Shown here one piece after another: positions 1 through 6,537 of a stretch of 46,682 nucleotides of DNA. Source of the stretch: Palsa-948 sp964481195 (GTDB lineage Bacteria > Bacteroidota > Bacteroidia > Palsa-948); the NCBI GenBank assembly GCA_964481195.1, contig CAYZTB010000020.1, positions 1 to 46,682 on the forward strand, read 5' to 3'. Each line of letters begins with the position of its first letter. Position 1 is the first letter of the stretch. The notes beneath the pieces were generated by a model, which saw only the letters and a list, made by a program, of their open reading frames with translations, was not told the DNA's origin and made no database searches. The translations under genes were made by a program, and so were the position numbers.

Positions 1-41
1 TTTTTTCAGAGAGTAATTGAGGTAATACAAAACCAACTTAT

Positions 42-326
42 ATGAATCCATCGCTAAAGAAGAAGGCTTTTCGTACAACCATTGATGGGTATTACATCCA
101 TGATGTAAGAAAAGTTTCAAAATATACTTTTGAGGAGTTTTTACTTTTTGTAAAATACAATGAAAAAAAACATTGCTATGACATTTTTATCAGGGATAAA
201 ATATGTGAAAACAACTTGTCCAGTACCTTAGACAAAGAAATAGTAGCCAAATTTAAGCGGCATCATCCTAAGAGTTTTAATGTCATCATTCTTTCCGAAT
301 CCCAAGCTGATCTGCTGATGAATTAG
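42..326 (+). CDS. Small protein of unknown function
   Basis: This 94-residue protein is not recognised. It is basic and soluble-looking, with no signal peptide, membrane segment or obvious metal motif. It is rich in Lys, Phe and Tyr, with a Lys-rich start (MNPSLKKKAF) and a short KRHHPK stretch near residue 72. It begins at an ATG 41 bases into the window, so an operon partner could lie outside. The TAG stop is followed directly by a run of 11 C and 8 T and then a hairpin, which suggests transcription ends here. I can support a plausible gene but no function. Confidence 0.5.
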   Translation: MNPSLKKKAFRTTIDGYYIHDVRKVSKYTFEEFLLFVKYNEKKHCYDIFIRDKICENNLSSTLDKEIVAKFKRHHPKSFNVIILSESQADLLMN

Positions 327-388
327 CCCCCCCCCCCTTTTTTTTGTTGCAACATTTTATCATGTAAAAAATACATTGAAAATGTTGC
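327..388. terminator. C11-T8 tract followed by a hairpin
   Basis: Eleven C (327-337) and eight T (338-345) follow the stop codon of the first gene. A perfect 10-base inverted repeat then pairs GCAACATTTT (349-358) with AAAATGTTGC (379-388), and an inner pair ATGTA/TACAT lies in the loop. A T-rich stretch follows, so a rho-independent terminator is plausible. The role of the homopolymer tract is unknown. Confidence 0.45.
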
Positions 389-451
389 GCCATTTTATTT
401 TTTAGACCCGCTGCTTTCATTTTACTTTGCCTTCAAATTAAATTGTGACAA

Positions 452-1781
452 ATGATTTTAAATAAAAGTTATTTCATATTTTGTTATGTGACTATGTGTG
501 CACTGTCTGGTTTTGCGCAAACATATCCTGGCAATGACCCCCATTATGGCGCATATAAATGGAAGGACGATTTTAGAACCAAGTCCCTACCTTATCTTTC
601 TAGCGTGTGGTGGACTGGGCACAACGATGATCATGGAGGAGAGCCGCAAGTATATTTGAATGCAAATGTTACCATAAATACAACGGAGGGGGTTGTGCTT
701 ACACAGAAACCCGAAACTGGGGTAACTTGTACCCCTTGTAAATGGTCACCTCATTACTATTCGTCCGGATTAATTCACATGTACCCGGATGTTAGTCCTA
801 CTGGTACAAGGTATACTCAGTATGGATATATTGAAGCAACAATTCAAGTGCCAAATAACTATGGTCTTTTTCCGGCACTTTGGCTTTGGTCCTGTAATTC
901 ACCGAATAATCATTATAATGAAATAGATGTTTTTGAAGTTATCCCCGGGAATACTCAGAGCAATACTACGCAACCCCTGTATGGCACAATCCATAACCAA
1001 AATACTCTGACTTCAAATCGGGGTTGCGATATCAGCCAAACCCTTAATTGTAAGGGTCCTGATACTGACCCACAAATAAATCCAATACCTGCCTCTTGAC
1101 CCTAATTATGCTAGTGCTTTTCATACATATGGGGTTGAATGGACGCCTTCAAAACTTATATACTATATGGATGGAAAAGTGTACAGAAACACTATTAACC
1201 CTGGCTTTTCAAATTCCGCCCCTACAGTTCCTGGTAAAATAAACGAGCCCATGGAGATAATTATAAACTTGGCGTTATCCTCTATTGTACGCTCGAATTG
1301 GGTAAGTGGTATTGCGCCACCTGTATGTACTAATCTTAATTATCAGAGCGGGGGTTGTGTTTACAACAATTTATATCCTACTGCTATTGCTCCAAATCCT
1401 GCACCGAACAGTAGTTACTATAATGTTCCTTCATGGTACACCTCCATAAATCCCACTTCAATAAATAATGCCAGCGGAACACAAATGAAAATTAAAGAGG
1501 TAAAATATTATTCGGTAAGGAAATCGGGTGGTTGTAGTAATACAAATACTTTTACTATCACTTCAACCTCTTTTAACTGGTCGAATCCCCCGATCTCGAC
1601 CCCAACACCATATGTTTATAGTGATATTAATATGAATATAAATTTTAGTGGAACAGTCTCTGTTCCAAGTTCTACGACAGGGATATTAAGAGCGACAAAC
1701 AGTATACGCGTTCCATCGGGAACATCGTTATATGTTCCACCCGGCTCATCTTTGTACTTAGATGTTAATCCATGTTATTAA
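452..1781 (+). pseudogene. Secreted GH16 family glycoside hydrolase, split by a frameshift
   Basis: The protein is a secreted endo-beta-glucanase/laminarinase-type enzyme. A signal peptide covers about residues 1-22 (ending GFAQ). The GH16 catalytic signature ExDxxE is present as NEIDVFEV (E157, D159, E162), after a Trp-rich substrate groove (PALWLWS). The first frame stops with TGA at 1097-1099. The second half of the fold (HTYGVEWTPSKLIYYMDGK) continues in the +1 frame from about 1095 to 1781. The other frame has a stop at 1077, so the shift lies between 1077 and 1099. All catalytic residues lie before the break, but half of the jelly roll would be lost. No T9SS sorting domain is seen at the end. 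A sequencing error cannot be excluded. Confidence 0.85.
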
Positions 1782-1815
1782 AATTCAAACAAACGCCCAT
1801 AATCCTTAAATAAAA

Positions 1816-2895
1816 ATGAAAACAAAAATTATTACTGCAGTTGTAATTTTAGCATCTGTTTTAGTTGCAACACAAATAAAGGCGCAATTCCAAATTACCC
1901 CATCTGGAAATATTGGTATTGGAACAACAGGACCCATATATAAGTTACAAGTATTAGGGGATCGTGCACTTTTCTCATCCAGTCAAACTCCTACTTCGGC
2001 TGCGATGATCCGATGTAATGGGGCACTTTCTACACAAACAACCCCTGATTATACATGGTATAACGAGGATCAGACAGGGCTGTTCCATCCTGCAAGTTTT
2101 AACATGGGGTTTACCGTAGGGGGAGTTGAAAGGATGAGATTGCAAGGGGGTAATCTTGGTATAGGAACACCATCTCCCACTGCTTTGTTAAGTGTGAATG
2201 GTGCTGCCAATAAAGTTGGCGGAGGTAGTTGGACAGTCTTTTCGGATTCACGATTAAAACAAGACGTACAACCCTTTAATGACGGGTTGGATAAATTGTT
2301 ACAAATAAACCCTGTGATGTTTAGGTACAATGGCAAGGCTGGCATCACAAGCCAAGAATCATATGTTGGCGTTGTTGCCCAACAAATACAAAAGGTATTG
2401 CCATATACTGTTAGTGAAGTACAAATGAATATGAATCCCCTCGATAACTCATCGTCAGAAAAAACGTTGATTTTTGACCCTAATGCAATCACCTATATCT
2501 TAATTAATTCAATTAAAGAACAAAACAAAAAAATAACCGACCTTGAAACCCAGCTTTCATATTGCTGCACTAATAAGCAAGAAACTAATACTACGGGTGT
2601 TAATCCCGGCAATGGTACAGGGCAAACAAATAATGTTGCCCGCTTGCTTCAGAACAATCCTAACCCGTTTAGCCAGCAAACTAATATAGGGTATTACTTA
2701 CCTACAGACACTAAATCAGCTTCGCTAATGATTTTTGATATGCAAGGCAAATTAGTTAAAACAATCGCAGTTACAAGCTTTGGAAATGCGTCCTTAACAA
2801 TTAATGCAAATGAGCTCAGCGCAGGCATGTTTATGTATTCATTAATTGCTGATGGAAAAGAAGTGGATAGCAAGAGAATGATTTTGACTCAATAG
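1816..2895 (+). CDS. Secreted S74 (endosialidase chaperone) domain protein with T9SS sorting domain
   Basis: A signal peptide (about 1-23, ending IKAQ) is followed by tail-fibre-like repeats GNIGIGT and GNLGIGT. The intramolecular chaperone of endosialidase (peptidase S74) starts at residue 143 (SDSRLKQD) and includes the conserved VGVVAQQIQ stretch. A short coiled coil (about 231-248) trimerises such domains in known members. The last ~80 residues (NNPNPFSQQTNIGYYLP to the end) form a type A T9SS sorting domain, so export to the cell surface or medium is expected. The gene lies 34 bases after the broken GH16 gene and may share its transcript. The ligand or role is unknown. Confidence 0.85.
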   Translation: MKTKIITAVVILASVLVATQIKAQFQITPSGNIGIGTTGPIYKLQVLGDRALFSSSQTPTSAAMIRCNGALSTQTTPDYTWYNEDQTGLFHPASFNMGFTVGGVERMRLQGGNLGIGTPSPTALLSVNGAANKVGGGSWTVFSDSRLKQDVQPFNDGLDKLLQINPVMFRYNGKAGITSQESYVGVVAQQIQKVLPYTVSEVQMNMNPLDNSSSEKTLIFDPNAITYILINSIKEQNKKITDLETQLSYCCTNKQETNTTGVNPGNGTGQTNNVARLLQNNPNPFSQQTNIGYYLPTDTKSASLMIFDMQGKLVKTIAVTSFGNASLTINANELSAGMFMYSLIADGKEVDSKRMILTQ

Positions 2896-2918
2896 ATAAA
2901 AGTTTTAATATAAACAGT

Positions 2919-2960
2919 AAAAACCCTTCAGTCCCGATAGCTATCGGGAGAGGGGTTTTT
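2919..2960 (+). terminator. Rho-independent terminator containing a perfect 18-base palindrome
   Basis: Outer arms AAAAACCC (2919-2926) and GGGGTTTTT (2952-2960) enclose the perfect palindrome TCCCGATAGCTATCGGGA (2932-2949). The T tract closes the structure. It lies 24 bases after the stop of the S74/T9SS gene. Confidence 0.75.
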
Positions 2961-3097
2961 CATTTGCATCAATTGTTAGATAGTACAGATATAGCAATCA
3001 TATGCTATAATTGTACTATCCCAGAGGATAAAAACCATCCCTAATAATCCGCAAATGATTTCCTGGAAGTGCTTTTTTCCTGAAAGAAAAAAATAAG

Positions 3098-3105
3098 TAT
3101 CTTTA
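3098..3105 (+). promoter_or_regulatory. Possible -7 element of the DUF433 gene
   Basis: TATCTTTA matches the Bacteroidota -7 consensus TAnnTTTG at seven of eight bases and lies 15 bases before the DUF433 start codon. At the expected -33 position there is TTTT rather than TTTG, so this is a weak call. Confidence 0.35.
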
Positions 3106-3120
3106 TGTAAAGATTTAAAG

Positions 3121-3354
3121 ATGCCATCGCTGATAAACAGAATAACAACCAAACCGGATATTTGCCATGGGAAACCTACCATACGGGGTTTGCGTTACCC
3201 TGTTGAGAATATGCTGGAGCTCCTTGCTTCAGGGATGACTATAAATGAACTCCTTAAGGATTATCCCGATCTGGAAAAGGAAGATTTTTTGGCTTGCCTT
3301 GAATATGCTGCAAAACGCACTCATCTCAAAAGCATTTATAAACTTGCTTCGTGA
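3121..3354 (+). CDS. DUF433 family antitoxin
   Basis: This 77-residue protein has the typical DUF433 pattern: an N-terminal ICHGKPTIRGLRYPVENMLE segment, then a helical region with GMTINELLKDYPDLEKEDFLACLEYA. DUF433 proteins are DNA-binding antitoxins of the VapB type that pair with DUF5615 PIN-like toxins, and a DUF5615 reading frame follows here with a GTGA overlap of stop and start. It would neutralise the toxin and repress the pair. Because the partner carries a nonsense codon, the antitoxin may now be an orphan. Confidence 0.85.
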   Translation: MPSLINRITTKPDICHGKPTIRGLRYPVENMLELLASGMTINELLKDYPDLEKEDFLACLEYAAKRTHLKSIYKLAS

Positions 3355-3704
3355 AATTTTTTGTTGATGCGTAGCTTCCTCGCCTGCTTTCTCTTTTTCT
3401 GACACAGAAAGGGCATGATTCAATTCATCCTCTGGATCTTCCGGCAAAAAACGCAACACCCGACCATGCAATTCTTAAAACTATTGAATCAGAAGGCAGG
3501 ATACTTATCACAAAAGACAATGATTTTATTGTCTCGCATCTTATCACCAATAAACCTGATAAATTGCTGCTGATAAGCACAGGCAATATAGACAACCCCG
3601 CTCTGTTAAAAATATTCGACAGCAACATAAAACAAATTTGCGAATTGCTCGAAATAAATTCCTTTGTTGAAGTAACAGAAAATGAAATTATTGCACACAA
3701 ATGA
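3351..3704 (+). pseudogene. DUF5615 (PIN-like) toxin interrupted by an amber codon
   Basis: Reading from a GTG at 3351 that overlaps the antitoxin stop (GTGA), the frame gives VKFFVDA, then TAG at 3372-3374, then LPRLLSLFLTQKGHDSIHP and on to a TGA at 3702-3704, 117 codons in all. The start matches the DUF5615 pattern, in which the acidic VDA-x-LP motif opens the PIN-like fold, and ILITKDNDF is the second acidic motif. Family members often have Gln at the interrupted position, so CAG to TAG would explain it. No in-frame ATG follows that could rescue a useful product. TAG ends other genes in this window, so it is a real stop here. Confidence 0.8.
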
Positions 3705-3796
3705 TAATAACAAAAGAAATTTCTGGAACTCTCTTGCTTAAAATTGTGGGATATTCCATAAAGATGGATTTGTCAAAAATTGCTTGATTTCGATTT

Positions 3797-4513
3797 TCAG
3801 GCTCTTAGTAATCCATATTTCAGAATACACCAAATCGCTCTGAAGCCATCCTTCCAGCCAATTTTTTTTCCTTCGGCATAGGTGCGGCCGTAGTAGGAAA
3901 TGCCTACTTCGTAAATGCGTACGTTTGGCACGCGCGCAACTTTGGCAGTTACTTCGGGCTCAAAGCCAAAACGTTTTTCGTTGAGCTTTATATTTTTAAT
4001 GATATCTGCTCTAAATAATTTATAGCAGGTTTCCATGTCTGTCAAATTCAAATTGGTAAACATATTGGAAAGGGAGGTGAGTAATTTATTTCCAATGGAG
4101 TGCCAGTAAAATAAAATACGATGCGGTTTTCCTCCTATAAAGCGCGAGCCGTACACCACATCGGCAAAGCCATCTAAGATAGGCTTGAGTAGTATGTTGT
4201 ATTCTTCGGGGTTATATTCTAAATCGGCATCTTGCACAATAATACAATCTCCACTAGCAATTTCTATTCCCTTATGTATAGCAGCTCCTTTGCCCTGGTT
4301 TTGTATTTGCGAGAAAAAATTAAATTTTTGCTCTGGGTGAGTTGCAATATATTTTTCTATTACTTCTTGGGTGCTGTCCTTGGAGCAATCGTTTACAATT
4401 ACAATTTCTTTTTGCATCTCGCCAACTAGCTTTACTGCCAGCACCTTATCCAAAATAAGATGAATGGTTTTTTCTTCGTTGTAGGCGGGAATTATAATTG
4501 ATAATATTTTCAT
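3797..4513 (-). CDS. Family 2 glycosyltransferase, DPM1/polyprenyl-phosphate type
   Basis: This 239-residue cytoplasmic enzyme likely transfers a sugar from a nucleotide donor to polyprenyl phosphate or a related lipid. The GT2 nucleotide-binding start SIIIPAYNEEKTI is followed by VNDCSKDST (D42) and the metal-binding DAD at residues 95-97 (VQDADLEYNPEEY). The TDMETCYKLFR motif near 165 is typical of the DPM1-like subgroup. There are no C-terminal membrane helices, as in DPM1 itself. I place the start at ATG 4513; an in-frame GTG at 4522 is an alternative. A repeat copy begins just upstream of the start. Confidence 0.85.
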   Translation of the reverse strand: MKILSIIIPAYNEEKTIHLILDKVLAVKLVGEMQKEIVIVNDCSKDSTQEVIEKYIATHPEQKFNFFSQIQNQGKGAAIHKGIEIASGDCIIVQDADLEYNPEEYNILLKPILDGFADVVYGSRFIGGKPHRILFYWHSIGNKLLTSLSNMFTNLNLTDMETCYKLFRADIIKNIKLNEKRFGFEPEVTAKVARVPNVRIYEVGISYYGRTYAEGKKIGWKDGFRAIWCILKYGLLRA

Positions 4514-4523
4514 TGTGTGCACT

Positions 4524-4690
4524 AATTGCGAGCGCTGATGCTTTGATCAGCGAGAAGCAATCCCATAATTATTGTTACTTATTACTATTTAATCCAATTT
4601 GCATTTCTACCTGATTTGATTGCCCATGCTGATGCTCCAGTCAGGGTGAAACAGATCCATAATTTATTTACGTACTATTATTAGCGGACC
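4524..4690 (+). repeat. Two tandem diverged copies of an ATTGCGAG...GCAATCC repeat
   Basis: Copy one (4524-4597) contains AATTGCGAGC, the dyad GCTGAT/ATCAGC and GAAGCAATCCCATAAT. Copy two (4617-4690) keeps GATTGC, GCTGATGCT, a TCAGGGTGAAACA stretch and ATCCATAAT with substitutions. A related sequence in the opposite orientation lies at 5025-5056, just upstream of the GIY-YIG start. The copies fill the gap between the glycosyltransferase and the GIY-YIG gene. Confidence 0.65.
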
Positions 4691-4718
4691 AGTCACTCCG
4701 CAATTATTTTTATTAATG

Positions 4719-5018
4719 TCACCATTCTAATGCCTCTTCATATAAATCATTCCACGTTGGGTTCAAAGAATTTATGAGTGCAATTTTCTTCTTTCTTGAT
4801 CCGGCTTTAATTTGTTTCTCTCTTGCAAATGCATCACCAACTCGTGGAAAGCATTCATAATATACAAGTTTATGTAAATTATAGCGAGCGGAGAACGAAT
4901 CGGGATAATATTTGTTTTTATGCTTATGGGTACGAATTTTTAAATCAGAGGTAGCTCCTGTATATAAGGTAGTATTGTTCTTATTAGTCATGATGTACAT
5001 AAAGCCTTTGTGTTTCAT
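4719..5018 (-). CDS. Stand-alone GIY-YIG endonuclease (UPF0213/YhbQ-like)
   Basis: This 99-residue protein is essentially one GIY-YIG nuclease domain. The motif appears as MYIM (7-10) and LYTG (18-21), then a basic helix (DLKIRTHKHK) and the likely catalytic Glu67 in AREKQIKAGSR. Such single-domain proteins are common in Bacteroidota, but their substrate is poorly known. I chose ATG 5018 (MKHKGF); the open frame runs further upstream, but that part reads through a repeat. Repeat copies in opposite orientations lie on both sides of the gene, which suggests that gene and repeats may move together. Confidence 0.82.
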   Translation of the reverse strand: MKHKGFMYIMTNKNNTTLYTGATSDLKIRTHKHKNKYYPDSFSARYNLHKLVYYECFPRVGDAFAREKQIKAGSRKKKIALINSLNPTWNDLYEEALEW

Positions 5019-5024
5019 TAGCAT

Positions 5025-5056
5025 GAGATTGCTTCGGTCGCGCCTCCCTCGCAATT
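5025..5056 (-). repeat. Inverted copy of the ATTGCGAG...GCAATC repeat upstream of the GIY-YIG gene
   Basis: On the minus strand this reads AATTGCGAGGGAGGCGCGAC then CGAAGCAATCTC. It shares both ends (AATTGCGAG and GAAGCAATC) with the plus-strand copy at 4524-4566. It lies immediately before the GIY-YIG start codon. Confidence 0.6.
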
Positions 5057-5063
5057 ACGTGTA

Positions 5064-5723
5064 CTAGTCAATTTCCATCTCCGGAATTTCGCCCTCTACA
5101 ATTAATTTACCGAGTGTAGATTTGCGAATGTGATCCACGGTAACTCCGGGCGCGCGCTCGAGTAATTTGAAACCGCCTTGAGGTAACACATCGTATACCC
5201 CAAGTTCGGTAACAATTTTTTTGATGCATCGTATGCCGGTAATGGGAAGCGTACATTTTGGAAGCAGCTTGGACTCTCCTTTTTTATTTACTTGCTGCAT
5301 GGCAACAATAATATTTTTTGCAGAGGCTACTAGGTCCATGGCACCGCCCATGCCTTTTACCATCTTGCCCGGAATTTTCCAGTTGGCAATGTCGCCATCC
5401 TCGCTTACCTCCATGGCACCTAATATGGTCAGGTCTACTTTTTGTGCTCGTATCATTCCAAAGCTCATGGCGGAATCAAAAATGGAGGAACCTTTTAATA
5501 AGGTTACAGTTTGCTTTCCTGCATTGATTAAGTCTGCATCTTCTTCGCCTTCAAAAGGGAAGGGGCCCATTCCCAATAGTCCATTTTCGGATTGCAGCAC
5601 AATATCAATGTTATCGGGAACGTAGTTTGCGCATAGGGTAGGGATGCCAATTCCTAAATTTACGTAGTAGCCGCTTTTTATTTCTTTGGCAATTCTTTTT
5701 GCGATTCCATTTTTATCTAACAT
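5064..5723 (-). CDS. scoB: 3-oxoacid CoA-transferase subunit B
   Basis: This is the beta subunit of succinyl-CoA:3-oxoacid CoA-transferase, which moves CoA from succinyl-CoA to acetoacetate in ketone-body use. The 219-residue length is normal. GIGIPTL and SENGLLGMGPFP are present; Glu46 of SENG is the residue that forms the enzyme-CoA thioester in this family. The start at ATG 5723 (MLDKNGIAKR) was chosen because the open frame upstream reads through a repeat. The gene follows scoA on the same strand, separated by a 94-base spacer that holds a dyad repeat. The two subunits form one enzyme. Confidence 0.93.
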   Translation of the reverse strand: MLDKNGIAKRIAKEIKSGYYVNLGIGIPTLCANYVPDNIDIVLQSENGLLGMGPFPFEGEEDADLINAGKQTVTLLKGSSIFDSAMSFGMIRAQKVDLTILGAMEVSEDGDIANWKIPGKMVKGMGGAMDLVASAKNIIVAMQQVNKKGESKLLPKCTLPITGIRCIKKIVTELGVYDVLPQGGFKLLERAPGVTVDHIRKSTLGKLIVEGEIPEMEID

Positions 5724-5817
5724 ATCAATTTGATAATTGGTTAATTTGAAGATGGTCTCCTTGCTCCGCGAACTTTGCGTCTTTGCGTGAAACGGTTCTC
5801 GCAGAGATCGCAAAGGA
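5724..5817. repeat. CTTTGCG/CGCAAAG dyad repeat between scoA and scoB
   Basis: The spacer contains CGCAAAG on both strands (CTTTGCGTCTTTGCGTGAAA and its partner TCTCGCAGAGATCGCAAAG), forming an imperfect hairpin inside the operon. It resembles the CACAGAG/CACAAAG-type repeats at 27586-27666 and 29172-29258. Confidence 0.5.
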
Positions 5818-6525
5818 TTATTTTTTTCTAACAGTAAGTTGTTCTATCCGTTTCTCGTAATTTGATCCTTGAAAAATTCGATGCACATAAATTCCTGGTA
5901 CGTGAATATGATCGGGATTCAGCTCTCCTGGCTGTACCAGCTCTTCCACTTCGGCAATGGTAATTTTCCCGGCCATGGCTACCAGCGGATTAAAATTTCG
6001 GGAGGTCATGCGAAAAACCAAATTCCCCTGTGTGTCACCTTTCCAAGCTTTTACCATCGAAAAGGTAGGCTCGAAGGCGTACTCCATTAAATATTCTTTT
6101 TCCTGTCCGTTGTAGGTAAACTTGCGGACTTCTTTTCCGATGGCAACTTCTGTTCCAACGCCTGCGGGAGTAAAGATGGCGGGCATGCCGTAACCTCCGG
6201 CCAGCATTCGGGTAGCGAGCGTTCCTTGAGGAATTAAATCTACTTCCAATTCGCCACTGAGCATTTGTCTTTCAAACTCCGCATTTTCTCCTACGTAAGA
6301 AGAAATCATTTTCTTAATTTGTTTTTTATGAAGCAGCAGTCCTAATCCAAAGTCATCCACCCCGGCATTGTTGGAGATGCAGGTTAAATTTTTCACTCCT
6401 AATTTTACTAACGAGGCAATGCAGTTTTCGGGAATGCCGCAAAGACCAAAGCCGCCTAGCGCAATGGTCATACCGTCTTTTACATCTTTTACCGCTTCTT
6501 CCGAGTTTTTAATTGTTTTGTTCAT
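5818..6525 (-). CDS. scoA: 3-oxoacid CoA-transferase subunit A
   Basis: This is the alpha subunit of succinyl-CoA:3-oxoacid CoA-transferase, 235 residues. The N-terminal GGFGLCGIPEN motif (24-34) is the CoA-transferase family I signature, and a glycine-rich segment (GGYGMPAIFTPAGVGTE) follows in the middle. It pairs with scoB downstream. The start lies 12 bases after the stop of the penicillin-binding protein gene, so pbp1A, scoA and scoB are probably one transcript, although the functions are not obviously related. It would feed acetoacetate into acetyl-CoA metabolism in the cytoplasm. Confidence 0.93.
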   Translation of the reverse strand: MNKTIKNSEEAVKDVKDGMTIALGGFGLCGIPENCIASLVKLGVKNLTCISNNAGVDDFGLGLLLHKKQIKKMISSYVGENAEFERQMLSGELEVDLIPQGTLATRMLAGGYGMPAIFTPAGVGTEVAIGKEVRKFTYNGQEKEYLMEYAFEPTFSMVKAWKGDTQGNLVFRMTSRNFNPLVAMAGKITIAEVEELVQPGELNPDHIHVPGIYVHRIFQGSNYEKRIEQLTVRKK

Positions 6526-6537
6526 ACGAGTATAGTA

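Noticed and set aside
1077..1099. Programmed ribosomal frameshift in the GH16 gene
   Set aside because: No slippery heptamer, Shine-Dalgarno-like stimulator or strong downstream hairpin is seen, and GH16 enzymes are not known for it.
3372..3374. Amber codon as a recoded sense codon
   Set aside because: TAG ends other genes in the window, for example the first gene, the DUF59 gene and pyk, so it is used as a stop.
3705..3796. Additional small gene after the toxin
   Set aside because: No open frame with a start or family signature is present; it looks like plain spacer.
4524..4690. CRISPR-like array in the spaced repeats before the GIY-YIG gene
   Set aside because: There are only two tandem diverged copies with no unique spacers of regular length and no cas genes.
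5019..5054. N-terminal extension of the GIY-YIG protein
   Set aside because: It is a translation of the flanking repeat; the domain starts at MKHKGF.
5724..5813. N-terminal extension of ScoB by 30 residues
   Set aside because: The extension is encoded by a CGCAAAG repeat; the family starts at MLDKNGIAKR.
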